This document shows positions 43,395 through 50,998 of a stretch of 64,000 nt of DNA, piece after piece. Numbering within the stretch: the stretch's first letter is position 1; each line of letters begins with the position of its first letter. The DNA lies in NCBI GenBank assembly GCA_016194705.1, contig JACQAZ010000009.1:103539-167538 (forward strand). The letters run 5' to 3'. The DNA is from Elusimicrobiota bacterium. GTDB lineage: Bacteria > Elusimicrobiota > Elusimicrobia > UBA1565 > UBA9628. A program made the position numbers and the translations under genes. The notes under the pieces are model-generated. The model was not told the origin of the DNA and did no database searches. It worked only from the letters and a program-made list of their open reading frames with translations.

Positions 43395-44072
43395 ATGACC
43401 TCCAACTTCATGGGCTTCTTGACGGAGCCGTTCGTCAGCGCGACCAACCGCTTCGCCGTACAGGTCCCGGCGTTCGCCGCGGCCTTCCTGCTCCTGCTCG
43501 CCGGGATGTTCACGGCGCGCCTGCTGCGCACGGTGGCCGAGCGGCTCTTCGACCGGGCCCACCTCGACGAGTACACGAGCAAGGTCGGCATCAACGAGGT
43601 CCTAGCCCGCCTGGGCTTGGGCAAGTCGCCGTCCTACGTCCTCTCGTTCTTGGTCTACTGGTTCATCCTGTTCATCTTCATCGTCTCGGCGGCCAACGCG
43701 GTGAACATGACGGTGGTCTCGGACCTCCTGGAGCGCTTCGTGCTCTTCCTGCCGGTCGTGATCGCCTCGCTCTTGGTCCTGTTCGCGGGCCTCTTGTTCG
43801 GGCGCTTCATCTCCGAGGTGGTGGCCAACGCGGCCGCGGCCAACAACATCCGGGGCGGCGCGCTGCTGGCCCAGGCGACCTACGTCGTGGTCCTGATCTT
43901 CTCGGCGATGACCGCCGTCGAGCAGCTGGGCATGAAGATGAACTTCATTTCGGCCGCGGTCCAGATCCTGCTGGGCTCCGCGGGCCTGGCGGCGGCGATC
44001 GCTTTCGGGCTCGGCGGCAAAGAGGTCGCCGCCGAGATCATCCGCGACCTCGTCAAGAGCCGCGGCTCCTAG
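43395..44072 (+). CDS. Mechanosensitive-channel-like membrane protein (conserved TM-helix type)
   Basis: 225 residues with about five membrane helices. The spacing and motifs recall the conserved TM-helix repeats (PF05552) of MscS-related proteins: L-L-L-A-G-M-F-T-A-R-L-L, L-L-V-L-F-A-G-L-L-F-G-R-F-I, and the end G-L-A-A-A-I-A-F-G-L-G-G-K-E-V-A-A-E-I-I. The last stretch resembles the pore helix of MscS. It lacks the cytosolic vestibule of full MscS proteins. It is divergent from the cNMP gene, with overlapping promoters that suggest linked control. Confidence 0.7.
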   Translation: MTSNFMGFLTEPFVSATNRFAVQVPAFAAAFLLLLAGMFTARLLRTVAERLFDRAHLDEYTSKVGINEVLARLGLGKSPSYVLSFLVYWFILFIFIVSAANAVNMTVVSDLLERFVLFLPVVIASLLVLFAGLLFGRFISEVVANAAAANNIRGGALLAQATYVVVLIFSAMTAVEQLGMKMNFISAAVQILLGSAGLAAAIAFGLGGKEVAAEIIRDLVKSRGS

Positions 44073-44371
44073 CGCGGGACGGGGACTTCCTTGGTCCTGT
44101 GCGCGGGGCGCGCGATGCGCGAGACCTCGACCGGCGGCAGCTGGTTGACCCCCCGCTCGGTGGGTCCCACGTCGAGCTCGTGCGGCAGCTCGGCCGCAGG
44201 CGCCGCCGGGACGGCGGCGAAGTCGGCGGTGGGCTTGGGCTGCCGGCCGCTCTGGGCGCGGAGCAGGAACAAGGTCCGGCCGCCGTAGAAGACCAGGATC
44301 AGCACCAGCACGATCGCCAGCCCGAACACCAGGACCTCGAAGAACGGGTGGCGGTTGTGCTCCCTGCGCAT
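44069..44371 (-). CDS. Small membrane-anchored hypothetical protein
   Basis: 100 residues: a short charged start (MRREHNRHPFFEV), one membrane helix (about 13-31), then a Pro/Ala-rich tail probably in the periplasm. It starts 2 nt after the rpoD stop codon, so it may be the last gene of the HIT-rpsU-dnaG-rpoD operon. Function unknown. The 3' end overlaps the convergent channel-like gene by 4 bp. Confidence 0.55.
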   Translation of the reverse strand: MRREHNRHPFFEVLVFGLAIVLVLILVFYGGRTLFLLRAQSGRQPKPTADFAAVPAAPAAELPHELDVGPTERGVNQLPPVEVSRIARPAHRTKEVPVPR

Positions 44372-44373
44372 GA

Positions 44374-46089
44374 CTAGTCCAAGTAGTCCCTCAGGGACTT
44401 GCTTCTCGAGGGGTGGCGCAGCTTCCGGATGGCCTTGGCCTCGATCTGGCGGACCCTTTCGCGGGTCACCCGGAATATCCGGCCGACCTCCTCGAGCGTC
44501 CGGGGATAGCCGGAATCGATGCCGAAGCGCAGTTTGATGATCTTGGCCTCGCGGTCGGTCAGAGTCGACAAGACCTTCTCGACTTCCCCTCTCCTCAAGA
44601 AAGTGACGGCCGAGTTTGAAGGGGCGTGGCCCGACTTGTCCTCGATGAAATCCTCGAGATACGAGTCCTCGTCCTCGCCGATCGGCGTCGCAAGCGAGAC
44701 GGGCTCCTGCATGATCTTGAGGACGTTCTTGACCTTGTCCATCGAGATATGGAGGCTCCGAGTGTACTCCTCGAGCGTCGGATCCCGCCCGTACTCCTGT
44801 CGGTAGCGCCGGGTCACCTTGGTGAGCTTGGAAATGAGCTCCTTCATGTGCACCGGGATGCGGATCGTGCGGGCCTGGTCGGCTATCGCCCGGTTGATCG
44901 ACTGCCGGATCCACCAGGTCGCGTAGGTCGAGAACTTGAAGCCGCGCTTGTACTCGAACTTCTCGACGGCCTTCATGAGGCCAAGGCCGCCTTCCTGGAT
45001 CAAGTCGGAAAGCTCGAGGTTCGAGTTGACGTGCTTCTTGGCGATCGAGACCACCAGGCGCAGGTTGGCCTTGATGAGCTTGAGCTTGTCGGTCAGGATC
45101 GTCTCTTCGAGCGCCACGATCTTGTCGTTGAGCTCGAGAAACTGCTCGAGCGGGATCGGCAGCGTGTGCTGTATGCGATCGAGGCGGTCCTGCACGACGC
45201 CCATGTTCTCGAAGGCGGCTTCCACCGCCGAGGGGGCGTAGCCGGTCTTGGCCTTGAAGGCCTCGGAGCGCATCTTGCCCTTCTTGACCTGGGCGTAGTA
45301 GTGCTTGAGCTCTTGGTAGCTCGCGCCGTAGCGCTTGGAGTAGCGCTCGAGCTCGTCCTTGCACTCGTAGATCTTGTTGGCCAGGTTCTTGATCTTGTTG
45401 GTCAGGCGCTTGATCTTGTCCTGGTTCAAATTCAGGCTGACGATCTTGGCGATGACCTGCTTGTTGCGCTTCTCTATGGCCTTGGTGACCTTGATGCGCA
45501 TCATCGGGCGGATTTTCGGGTCCTTAAGCCTCTTGCGCAGGCCTTCCATGAACTTCTCGGATTTCTCGATGAAGTCGGCCACCGTCTTCATGCGCCGGCG
45601 CATTCCGGAGAGCTCGGAGGCGGTCTTGCGGCCGCGCGGCATGAGCTCCTTGGGCGTCATCTCCTGCTGGGCGATGAGGGTCTCCCAGGAGCGGATCTCG
45701 CGCATCGTGATCGGCGACTCGAGCACCAGCAGCCTCAGTTCCTTTTCCCTCTCGCGCACGTTGCGGGCGAGGGTGACCTCTTCCTCGCGGTTCAAAAGCG
45801 GCACGCGCCCCATCTCCGAGAGGTACATCCGGATGGAGTTGGAGATGTCGGAGGAGGCGCTCCACTCCTCGGCGAAGCGCTCCTTCTCCACGATCGGGAC
45901 GACCGCGGATTTCTTGCGGTCGACGACCTCGATGCCGAGGTCCTCGAGGGTGGACATCAGCTCCTCGACCTCCTGGGAGTTCATGTTGGACATGGACAAG
46001 GACCGGCTGATCTCCTCCAAAGTGAGATAGCCGTGCTCCTTGCCCAGATCGACGAGGTTCTTCATCGCCTGACTTGCCTGTATCGACAT
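44374..46089 (-). CDS. rpoD: Primary RNA polymerase sigma factor
   Basis: 571 residues. Region 1.2 contains [10 protein letters not shown]. The core region 2 has [18 protein letters not shown] and [16 protein letters not shown]. Region 3 has R-I-P-V-H-M-K-E-L, and region 4.2 ends with [21 protein letters not shown] large non-conserved region lies between 1.2 and 2.1, as in primary sigma factors. AGGGAGAGG lies upstream. The gene order rpsU-dnaG-rpoD is the classical macromolecular-synthesis operon. Confidence 0.97.
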   Translation of the reverse strand: MSIQASQAMKNLVDLGKEHGYLTLEEISRSLSMSNMNSQEVEELMSTLEDLGIEVVDRKKSAVVPIVEKERFAEEWSASSDISNSIRMYLSEMGRVPLLNREEEVTLARNVREREKELRLLVLESPITMREIRSWETLIAQQEMTPKELMPRGRKTASELSGMRRRMKTVADFIEKSEKFMEGLRKRLKDPKIRPMMRIKVTKAIEKRNKQVIAKIVSLNLNQDKIKRLTNKIKNLANKIYECKDELERYSKRYGASYQELKHYYAQVKKGKMRSEAFKAKTGYAPSAVEAAFENMGVVQDRLDRIQHTLPIPLEQFLELNDKIVALEETILTDKLKLIKANLRLVVSIAKKHVNSNLELSDLIQEGGLGLMKAVEKFEYKRGFKFSTYATWWIRQSINRAIADQARTIRIPVHMKELISKLTKVTRRYRQEYGRDPTLEEYTRSLHISMDKVKNVLKIMQEPVSLATPIGEDEDSYLEDFIEDKSGHAPSNSAVTFLRRGEVEKVLSTLTDREAKIIKLRFGIDSGYPRTLEEVGRIFRVTRERVRQIEAKAIRKLRHPSRSKSLRDYLD

Positions 46090-46102
46090 TCGTGTCCTCT
46101 CC

Positions 46103-47830
46103 CTACCTTCTTGTTCCCTTCAATTGCGACAAAAGCGTGTTGAACTCCGCCTTCAAGCCCGCGTCCACGAGGCTGCCGGCGTGGAGCATGGCTTCGAGCT
46201 CCTTGAACCTCGCCATGCCCCGCTTGCGTCCCAAAATCCCCTTGAGGATGCCCTCCGGGTCCGCGCTCTCAAGCTCCTCGACGAGCACCAGAAGCTCGGA
46301 GGCGAGGCTCCGGTCCTGCTCGGCAAAGGCGTCCAGAAGCCGCGCCGACCAACCCTCGGACCATGGCGCCAGGCCCGCGATCCCCTTCCACAGCCTGCGG
46401 CCCGGCTCCGACAAGAAATCGTTCTCCGAGGCCTGCGCCGCCAGCGCCGGCGCCTTCAAGAGCAGGCACAGCACCTGCCGGTCGGAAGGGTCGAGCTCCA
46501 GCTTCGCGGGAGCTTCGTGCGTCCTGCGCGAGTGCGGCACGGGAATCTTGTCCATCTGCTTGTTGAGCGCCTCGACCGGAACCCCGAGCCGCGACCCGAG
46601 CCTCTTGGTCCACTCCGCCTTCAGGATCTCATCGGGGCACTGCTCGATCGTCGCGAGCACCGACTTGGCGACCGAGGACTTGGCCTGCGGCGAGAGCGGC
46701 TGGCTCTCCTTCGAGAGCAGCAGCTCGGTCTTGAACTCGGCGATGTCGGTCGCTTTGGCGAGGCAGTCCTTTTTGAACGCCTCGAGTCCCTTGGCGTGCA
46801 GGAACTCGTCGGGGTCCTTGCCCGACGGGACCGTCGCGATCCGCACGCCCAGGCCCGCGGCCAGCCCGACCTCCGCGCCCCGGACCGCCGCGTTCAAGCC
46901 CGCGGAATCCGCGTCGAACACGATCGCCACCTCGGTACAGGTGCGCTTCAAGAGCGCCGCGTGCTCCTGGGTGAGAGCCGTTCCCAGCGGCGCGCAGGCC
47001 TGCACGAGGCCGTGCTGATGGGCGGCGATGACGTCCATGTAGCCTTCCATCAAGACCGCCTTGCGCGCCTTGCGCACGGCGGCCAGCCCCTCGAAGAGCC
47101 CGTAGAGCACTCTGCCTTTCGAGAACAGCGGCGTCTCGGGAGAGTTGAGGTACTTCGGCACTCCGTCGCCCATCGTCCGGCCGCCCAGGCCGACGACCGC
47201 GCCCTTGGCGTCCCGGATCGGGAACAGCACGCGGTCGAAGAAGTACTCCCTCAGGCGGCCCTCGCGTTCGGCCGCGAGTCCCGCCTTGATGAGCGTTCCT
47301 TTTTCATAGCCGGCTTCCTGAGCCGCTTTTATCAAAGAACCTGTCCTCGGCGCGAAGCCGAGCTTGAACTTCTCCAGCGACTCCTGCGAGACCTTGCGGC
47401 TTGCGAAATACTTCCTTGCGGCTTCGGCCCCCGGCGCCCTCAGTAGGAGCTCGTGATAGAACTCGGCCGCGAAGGCCAGCGCCTCTTTGAGCCTGAGGCG
47501 CTCCTTCTGCTCCGGTCCGAAGTTATCGTCGGCCGGCTCGATCTTGATCCCGGCCTTTCCCGCCAGCTTCTCGGCGGCCTCCATGAAGCTCAAGTTCTCG
47601 AGCTTCATCAGAAACGAGAACGCGTCGCCGCCGACCCCGCAGCCGAAGCAGTGGAAGGTCTGCCGCTCCGGGCTCACGATGAAGGACGGCGTCCTCTCCT
47701 GATGGAACGGACACCGGCCCTTGAGATTGCGCCCCGCCCTCTGCAGCGGCGTGACGTACTCGGCGACCAGCTCCCCGATGTCGACGCGGGAACGGATCGC
47801 CTCGATCGTGTCGGCTGGGATCAGCGCCAC
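46103..47830 (-). CDS. dnaG: DNA primase
   Basis: The 575-residue primase has an N-terminal zinc-binding domain ([11 protein letters not shown] and F-H-C-F-G-C-G), the TOPRIM core ([13 protein letters not shown] and F-D-A-D-S-A-G) and a helical C-terminal part that binds the helicase. It lays RNA primers at the replication fork. The start is GTG 47830. It lies between rpsU and rpoD. Confidence 0.95.
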   Translation of the reverse strand: MALIPADTIEAIRSRVDIGELVAEYVTPLQRAGRNLKGRCPFHQERTPSFIVSPERQTFHCFGCGVGGDAFSFLMKLENLSFMEAAEKLAGKAGIKIEPADDNFGPEQKERLRLKEALAFAAEFYHELLLRAPGAEAARKYFASRKVSQESLEKFKLGFAPRTGSLIKAAQEAGYEKGTLIKAGLAAEREGRLREYFFDRVLFPIRDAKGAVVGLGGRTMGDGVPKYLNSPETPLFSKGRVLYGLFEGLAAVRKARKAVLMEGYMDVIAAHQHGLVQACAPLGTALTQEHAALLKRTCTEVAIVFDADSAGLNAAVRGAEVGLAAGLGVRIATVPSGKDPDEFLHAKGLEAFKKDCLAKATDIAEFKTELLLSKESQPLSPQAKSSVAKSVLATIEQCPDEILKAEWTKRLGSRLGVPVEALNKQMDKIPVPHSRRTHEAPAKLELDPSDRQVLCLLLKAPALAAQASENDFLSEPGRRLWKGIAGLAPWSEGWSARLLDAFAEQDRSLASELLVLVEELESADPEGILKGILGRKRGMARFKELEAMLHAGSLVDAGLKAEFNTLLSQLKGTRR

Positions 47831-47845
47831 TTCAGTGCCGCCTTC

Positions 47846-48043
47846 TTAAGGCGTCCGACGCCGCTTGGCGCGGCGCTGCTTGCGGCGCGATTCCGCGGCC
47901 TTGAGCTTGCGCTTGACGCCGGGAGAGACGTAATGCTCGCGCCGCTTGATCTCCTTCAAGATCCCGTTGCGTTCGCACTCGCGCTTGAAGCGCCGAAGGG
48001 CCTCTTCGATCCCCTCGCCCTCACGTAATTTGACGAATACCAT
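47846..48043 (-). CDS. rpsU: 30S ribosomal protein S21
   Basis: 65 residues, very basic, with the S21 pattern E-A-L-R-R-F-K-R-E-C-E-R-N-G-I-L-K-E-I-K-R-R-E-H-Y. A Shine-Dalgarno-like AAGGTGGTGAG precedes the ATG. It heads the rpsU-dnaG-rpoD group and follows the HIT gene by 38 bp. Confidence 0.95.
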   Translation of the reverse strand: MVFVKLREGEGIEEALRRFKRECERNGILKEIKRREHYVSPGVKRKLKAAESRRKQRRAKRRRTP

Positions 48044-48081
48044 TCTAGGAACTCACCACCTTTTGTCGAGAACTCTTCAAA

Positions 48082-48420
48082 TCAGCCCGGAGGCCACTGC
48101 ATCGGCCGGCCACCCATGAGATGGTAGTGCAGGTGGTCCACCGTCTGGCCCGCCCCGCGGCCGTTGTTGACCACGAGGCGGAAATCCTTGAGCGACAACT
48201 GCCCGGCGACATAGACGGCCACGCGCTGCAGGTGCCCCAACAGCGGCGAATCTTCGTCTTCCGACGAGGAAAGACGGTCCAAATGCTTCTTCGGGACGAC
48301 CAAAACGTGCGTCGGCGCCTTGGGGTTGATATCCTTGAAGGCCACCACCTGCTCGTCCTCGAAAACCAGCGTTGCCGGAATCTCGCGGGCCGCGATCTTG
48401 CAGAATAGGCAATCAGGCAT
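48082..48420 (-). CDS. HIT-family nucleotide-binding hydrolase (HinT-like)
   Basis: 112 residues from MPDCLFCKIA. It has C-L-F-C at the N-terminus, H-V-L-V-V-P-K-K-H, and the histidine triad in Q-T-V-D-H-L-H-Y-H-L-M-G-G. These proteins hydrolyse nucleoside phosphoramidates and related adenylates. AAGGA lies 7 nt before the ATG. Being first after a clear promoter, it probably leads the rpsU-dnaG-rpoD operon. Confidence 0.9.
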   Translation of the reverse strand: MPDCLFCKIAAREIPATLVFEDEQVVAFKDINPKAPTHVLVVPKKHLDRLSSSEDEDSPLLGHLQRVAVYVAGQLSLKDFRLVVNNGRGAGQTVDHLHYHLMGGRPMQWPPG

Positions 48421-48435
48421 CAATTATCCTTTGGG

Positions 48436-48464
48436 ATTATACCGTTATCGAGAAGGGGTCGCAA
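48436..48464 (-). promoter_or_regulatory. Promoter of the HIT-rpsU-dnaG-rpoD operon
   Basis: TTGCGA (48464-48459), a 17-bp spacer and TATAAT (48441-48436) on the minus strand. A GGCCCAAAGACA half-element lies just upstream at 48466-48477, but its partner copy is poor. Confidence 0.7.
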
Positions 48465-48514
48465 GGGCCCAAAGACACCCGCTCGGGCTGGGTCCCCTGG
48501 GCAGTTCGCGGCGA

Positions 48515-49549
48515 TCAGGTTCCGAGCCTCTTCGCCGCGGCGGCGGCCTCGGGATGGCGGGCGAGAAGGTTCTTGACCGCGCGCTCCAGGCGCGCGCCCA
48601 TGCCCTTCTTCCGGAGAGCCGCGGCGGCCAAGCGCAAGTCGCCCGGCCGCAATCCGGCCAATGCGTCCAGGAGTTCGGCCGCTTGCGAAAGATCCTTGGC
48701 CGACTTGGTCTGTTCGTACGCCGGCCGCTGCTGGGCGACCAGCAGCTTGTGGACAGCCATGCGCGCCGGAGCCGGCACGAGCACGAGGAAACCCCCCGCG
48801 TCCGTCACGGCGGCCCTTTCGGGATTCTCGATGAGATAATCCATCCCCGATAGCGGCTGCGCGGCGGTCCCCAGGCTCGGCACGCGAACGGGAGCCCCCT
48901 CCGTGCCGGGGGTCAGGAAGTCGACGCGCAAAGCCTCGCCCCGGACCTTGAAGGAGGTGGAGGGGTGCCGGTGATCGAGTCCGGGGACCGGCAGAAATCC
49001 CATGGAAAGCCGCTCGAGCGCCCCCGGAGCGTCGGTCCGCGCGCCCTCGGAGGCGGCCAACAGGGAAACGGCGGCTAGGTCCACGTCGTGCGTGCGCAGA
49101 TTGGCGCTAGTCCAACGAACGCCGAGCAGGTTTCCGATCACTCCGAAGGCGTGCGTCCCCACAAGGACGGTGCCCGCGTCGAAGACCCCCGCGTCGGAGA
49201 AGGACTTCAAGACCCGCGCGGGCCCGGCGCCCATCGCCCAGCCGCCGCCGGCCGACACCTGCGCGCAAAGCCTCTCGATGTCGGCGACCTCCTTCTCGCG
49301 CTCGGGACGCTCGTCCTTGAATCGCGCGACGAGCCGTTCCAAGGCCGGGCTCTTCCTGCCGAGATAGACTTGGCGCTGGCGGCCTCCCGGCTCTGAGAAT
49401 TGGAAATAGAGATAGGCCTCTCCGGAGACGATCTTCTTCGTGAAGGTCCCTGGAGCCTTGCCGATCGAGCGGCGGGCGGACTCCGCCGCGAGCCGGTCGA
49501 GCAGCTCGGCGTAGAGCGTCTGGGTCTGGGCCGGCAGGGGAAGGCTCAT
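48515..49549 (-). CDS. GSU2403-family nucleotidyltransferase-fold protein
   Basis: 344 residues, cytosolic. The centre has V-L-V-G-T-H-A-F-G-V-I-G-N-L-L-G and then T-H-D-V-D-L-A, the G-x-x-A and D-x-D pattern of minimal nucleotidyltransferases such as PF12281 and AbiEii-like proteins. The N-terminal 110 residues and the helical C-terminus are family-specific. Such genes are often on mobile or defence-related segments. The promoter overlaps an inverted repeat, consistent with tight control. The target, if any, is unknown. Confidence 0.65.
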   Translation of the reverse strand: MSLPLPAQTQTLYAELLDRLAAESARRSIGKAPGTFTKKIVSGEAYLYFQFSEPGGRQRQVYLGRKSPALERLVARFKDERPEREKEVADIERLCAQVSAGGGWAMGAGPARVLKSFSDAGVFDAGTVLVGTHAFGVIGNLLGVRWTSANLRTHDVDLAAVSLLAASEGARTDAPGALERLSMGFLPVPGLDHRHPSTSFKVRGEALRVDFLTPGTEGAPVRVPSLGTAAQPLSGMDYLIENPERAAVTDAGGFLVLVPAPARMAVHKLLVAQQRPAYEQTKSAKDLSQAAELLDALAGLRPGDLRLAAAALRKKGMGARLERAVKNLLARHPEAAAAAKRLGT

Positions 49550-49557
49550 TCGGCTCT

Positions 49558-49590
49558 TTTATACGTAGCTTTATTATAACCTACGTATAA
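49558..49590 (-). promoter_or_regulatory. -10 box overlapped by an inverted-repeat operator
   Basis: TATAAA (49563-49558) lies 8 nt before ATG 49549. It overlaps the first arm of a perfect 10-bp inverted repeat, TTATACGTAG at 49559-49568 and CTACGTATAA at 49581-49590, with arms 22 bp apart centre to centre. A repressor dimer would occlude the promoter. Confidence 0.6.
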
Positions 49591-49669
49591 CTCGCCGTCA
49601 AGGCCCAGGGACGAGCCGCGCCCCGTCGGAGACGGCGAAGAAAAAGTGGCATTTCTCGACGAGCGGGGG

Positions 49670-49675
49670 TATACT
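49670..49675 (+). promoter_or_regulatory. -10 box for the 49695 gene
   Basis: TATACT lies 19 nt before the ATG, followed by the Shine-Dalgarno-like GGGGAG. Confidence 0.45.
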
Positions 49676-49694
49676 GTGGGTATGCGGGGAGCCA

Positions 49695-50495
49695 ATGGGA
49701 AAGAGACTTGCCGTCGGCGCCATGCTCCTTCTATTCTCGCCCTCTGCGGGCGCGGAACTGATCCTCGTGTGCAGCCGCGAGTCCCGCTCGGCGCCCAAGC
49801 GCCCGCAAGTCCCGCCTGAGCCGGGCCTGTTCGATCCGGCCTACCGCCTCGCCGAGGGCGTCTCGGACGGAGTCTACGATTTCGTGCGCCGGGACGTGTT
49901 CGGAAGCATTCTGCCCCGCCGGCTCACGCGCGGCCTCAAGGCGGCGCCGTCGCGCGACTCGACGCCTCTGTTCGACCGCAACCTGAGCGAGAAAGAGGCG
50001 CGCTACTTCGACCGCGTGCGGCTGGCCTACCCGCTGACCGGCAGCGACGGCCGGCCCATCGGCGAGTCGCGGATGGAGGCCTGGCGGGACTGGGCCGCGG
50101 CCGAGCAAGTCAGCGTCGCGGTGGACTCGTTCAAGGACACCTTGATGGAGCGCTACCAGCTCGACGCCTTCGGCGCGTTCTCAGGCGAGTACGCCAAGGA
50201 CCGCCGCAATTGGGACCCGGGCTTCCTGACGATGTCCGGGGTCCTGGGCGCGACCTTCCTGTACCTCAACGGCACGCACGCGACCGACCGCCTCGGCCCG
50301 CTCAAGCTCGGCGTCGACCTCGCGTCCGGGCTCAAGCTCCAAAACGCCCTGCAGGGCGGCGGCGACGCGCGGCACCTGGCCGCCTTAGAACTGGGCTACA
50401 AGGATCTGCCGATCACGCTCGGGTCCGAGTGGGGCGCGAGCCGAGGGCGCCTGCGCAGCGACCGCTTGAGCCTTCATTACCGACTGCGCTTCTGA
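49695..50495 (+). CDS. Exported hypothetical protein (266 residues)
   Basis: A signal peptide (MGKRLAVGAMLLLF, cleaved near A-G-A-E) is followed by a helical middle. The C-terminal half alternates like beta strands and ends L-S-L-H-Y-R-L-R-F, with a terminal Phe as in outer-membrane barrels. A small barrel or surface protein is possible. I recognise no family. It is a single gene with its own promoter. Confidence 0.6.
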   Translation: MGKRLAVGAMLLLFSPSAGAELILVCSRESRSAPKRPQVPPEPGLFDPAYRLAEGVSDGVYDFVRRDVFGSILPRRLTRGLKAAPSRDSTPLFDRNLSEKEARYFDRVRLAYPLTGSDGRPIGESRMEAWRDWAAAEQVSVAVDSFKDTLMERYQLDAFGAFSGEYAKDRRNWDPGFLTMSGVLGATFLYLNGTHATDRLGPLKLGVDLASGLKLQNALQGGGDARHLAALELGYKDLPITLGSEWGASRGRLRSDRLSLHYRLRF

Positions 50496-50510
50496 GCTTC
50501 TCGATTTCCC

Positions 50511-50538
50511 TTGCTTTTCTCCCCGCCGGGTGTATAAT
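50511..50538 (+). promoter_or_regulatory. Promoter of the candidate structured RNA
   Basis: TTGCTT (50511-50516), a 16-bp spacer and a perfect TATAAT (50533-50538). The expected start is near 50545. Confidence 0.55.
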
Positions 50539-50544
50539 GAAATT

Positions 50545-50732
50545 AGGAGCCGGAATGGTCCGGGAGGCGACAAGATCGGCCTCGGCATTCCGAGCTTGGC
50601 GCCCACGTTCGGGCTGGACGCAGGGCTTCCGTAGAAGCCGCATCGGACGAGCCGAACGAGCTCGCTAACGACTCCCACTCGCGCAGCGCGGGACTCATTG
50701 CGGAGATGGGAGTCGTCCCCTGCCCGCTCCTC
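50545..50732 (+). ncRNA. Candidate structured RNA, 6S-like rod
   Basis: A 500-bp gap between genes has a strong promoter followed by about 185 nt that fold on paper into a closed rod. The ends pair (GGAGC 50546-50550 with GCTCC 50726-50730; GGCGAC 50566-50571 with GTCGTC 50712-50717). A second stem is CGAGCT with AGCTCG (50591 and 50658 regions). The tip is GGCTTC-CGTA-GAAGCC. A large internal region could form a side hairpin (ACGACTCCCA with TGGGAGTCGT). Length and outline recall 6S RNA, but no conserved bubble sequence was verified. A 37-codon frame from ATG 50554, after AGGAG, is the alternative reading; its Arg-rich composition looks non-coding. Confidence 0.35.
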
Positions 50733-50998
50733 CACCCTCGCCGCGTCAAGCCGCGAGCCCCGGGCTCACGCGGCGCGTGAGGGACCAAAGACGGCGCGCC
50801 GCCGTCCCATTCGACTCTAGGCCGGCGCCGGCGGCGCGGGCTATACTGGGAGCATGACGCAGCCGCTCTCCGCTCTCCGCTCTCCAGATGATCGTCCTCC
50901 TCATCGGACTGACCTCGGGCCTCTAGCCGCTCCCTCCCTTCGCCCCTCGCCTCAATCCAGAGCCGAACACGCCGCACCCTTACATAAGGAGAACCATC

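Noticed and set aside
48466..48501. A sixth copy of the 36-bp paired element upstream of the HIT gene
   Set aside because: One half (GGCCCAAAGACA) matches 11 of 12, but the partner 12 bp away fails at several positions, and the downstream gene is cytosolic.
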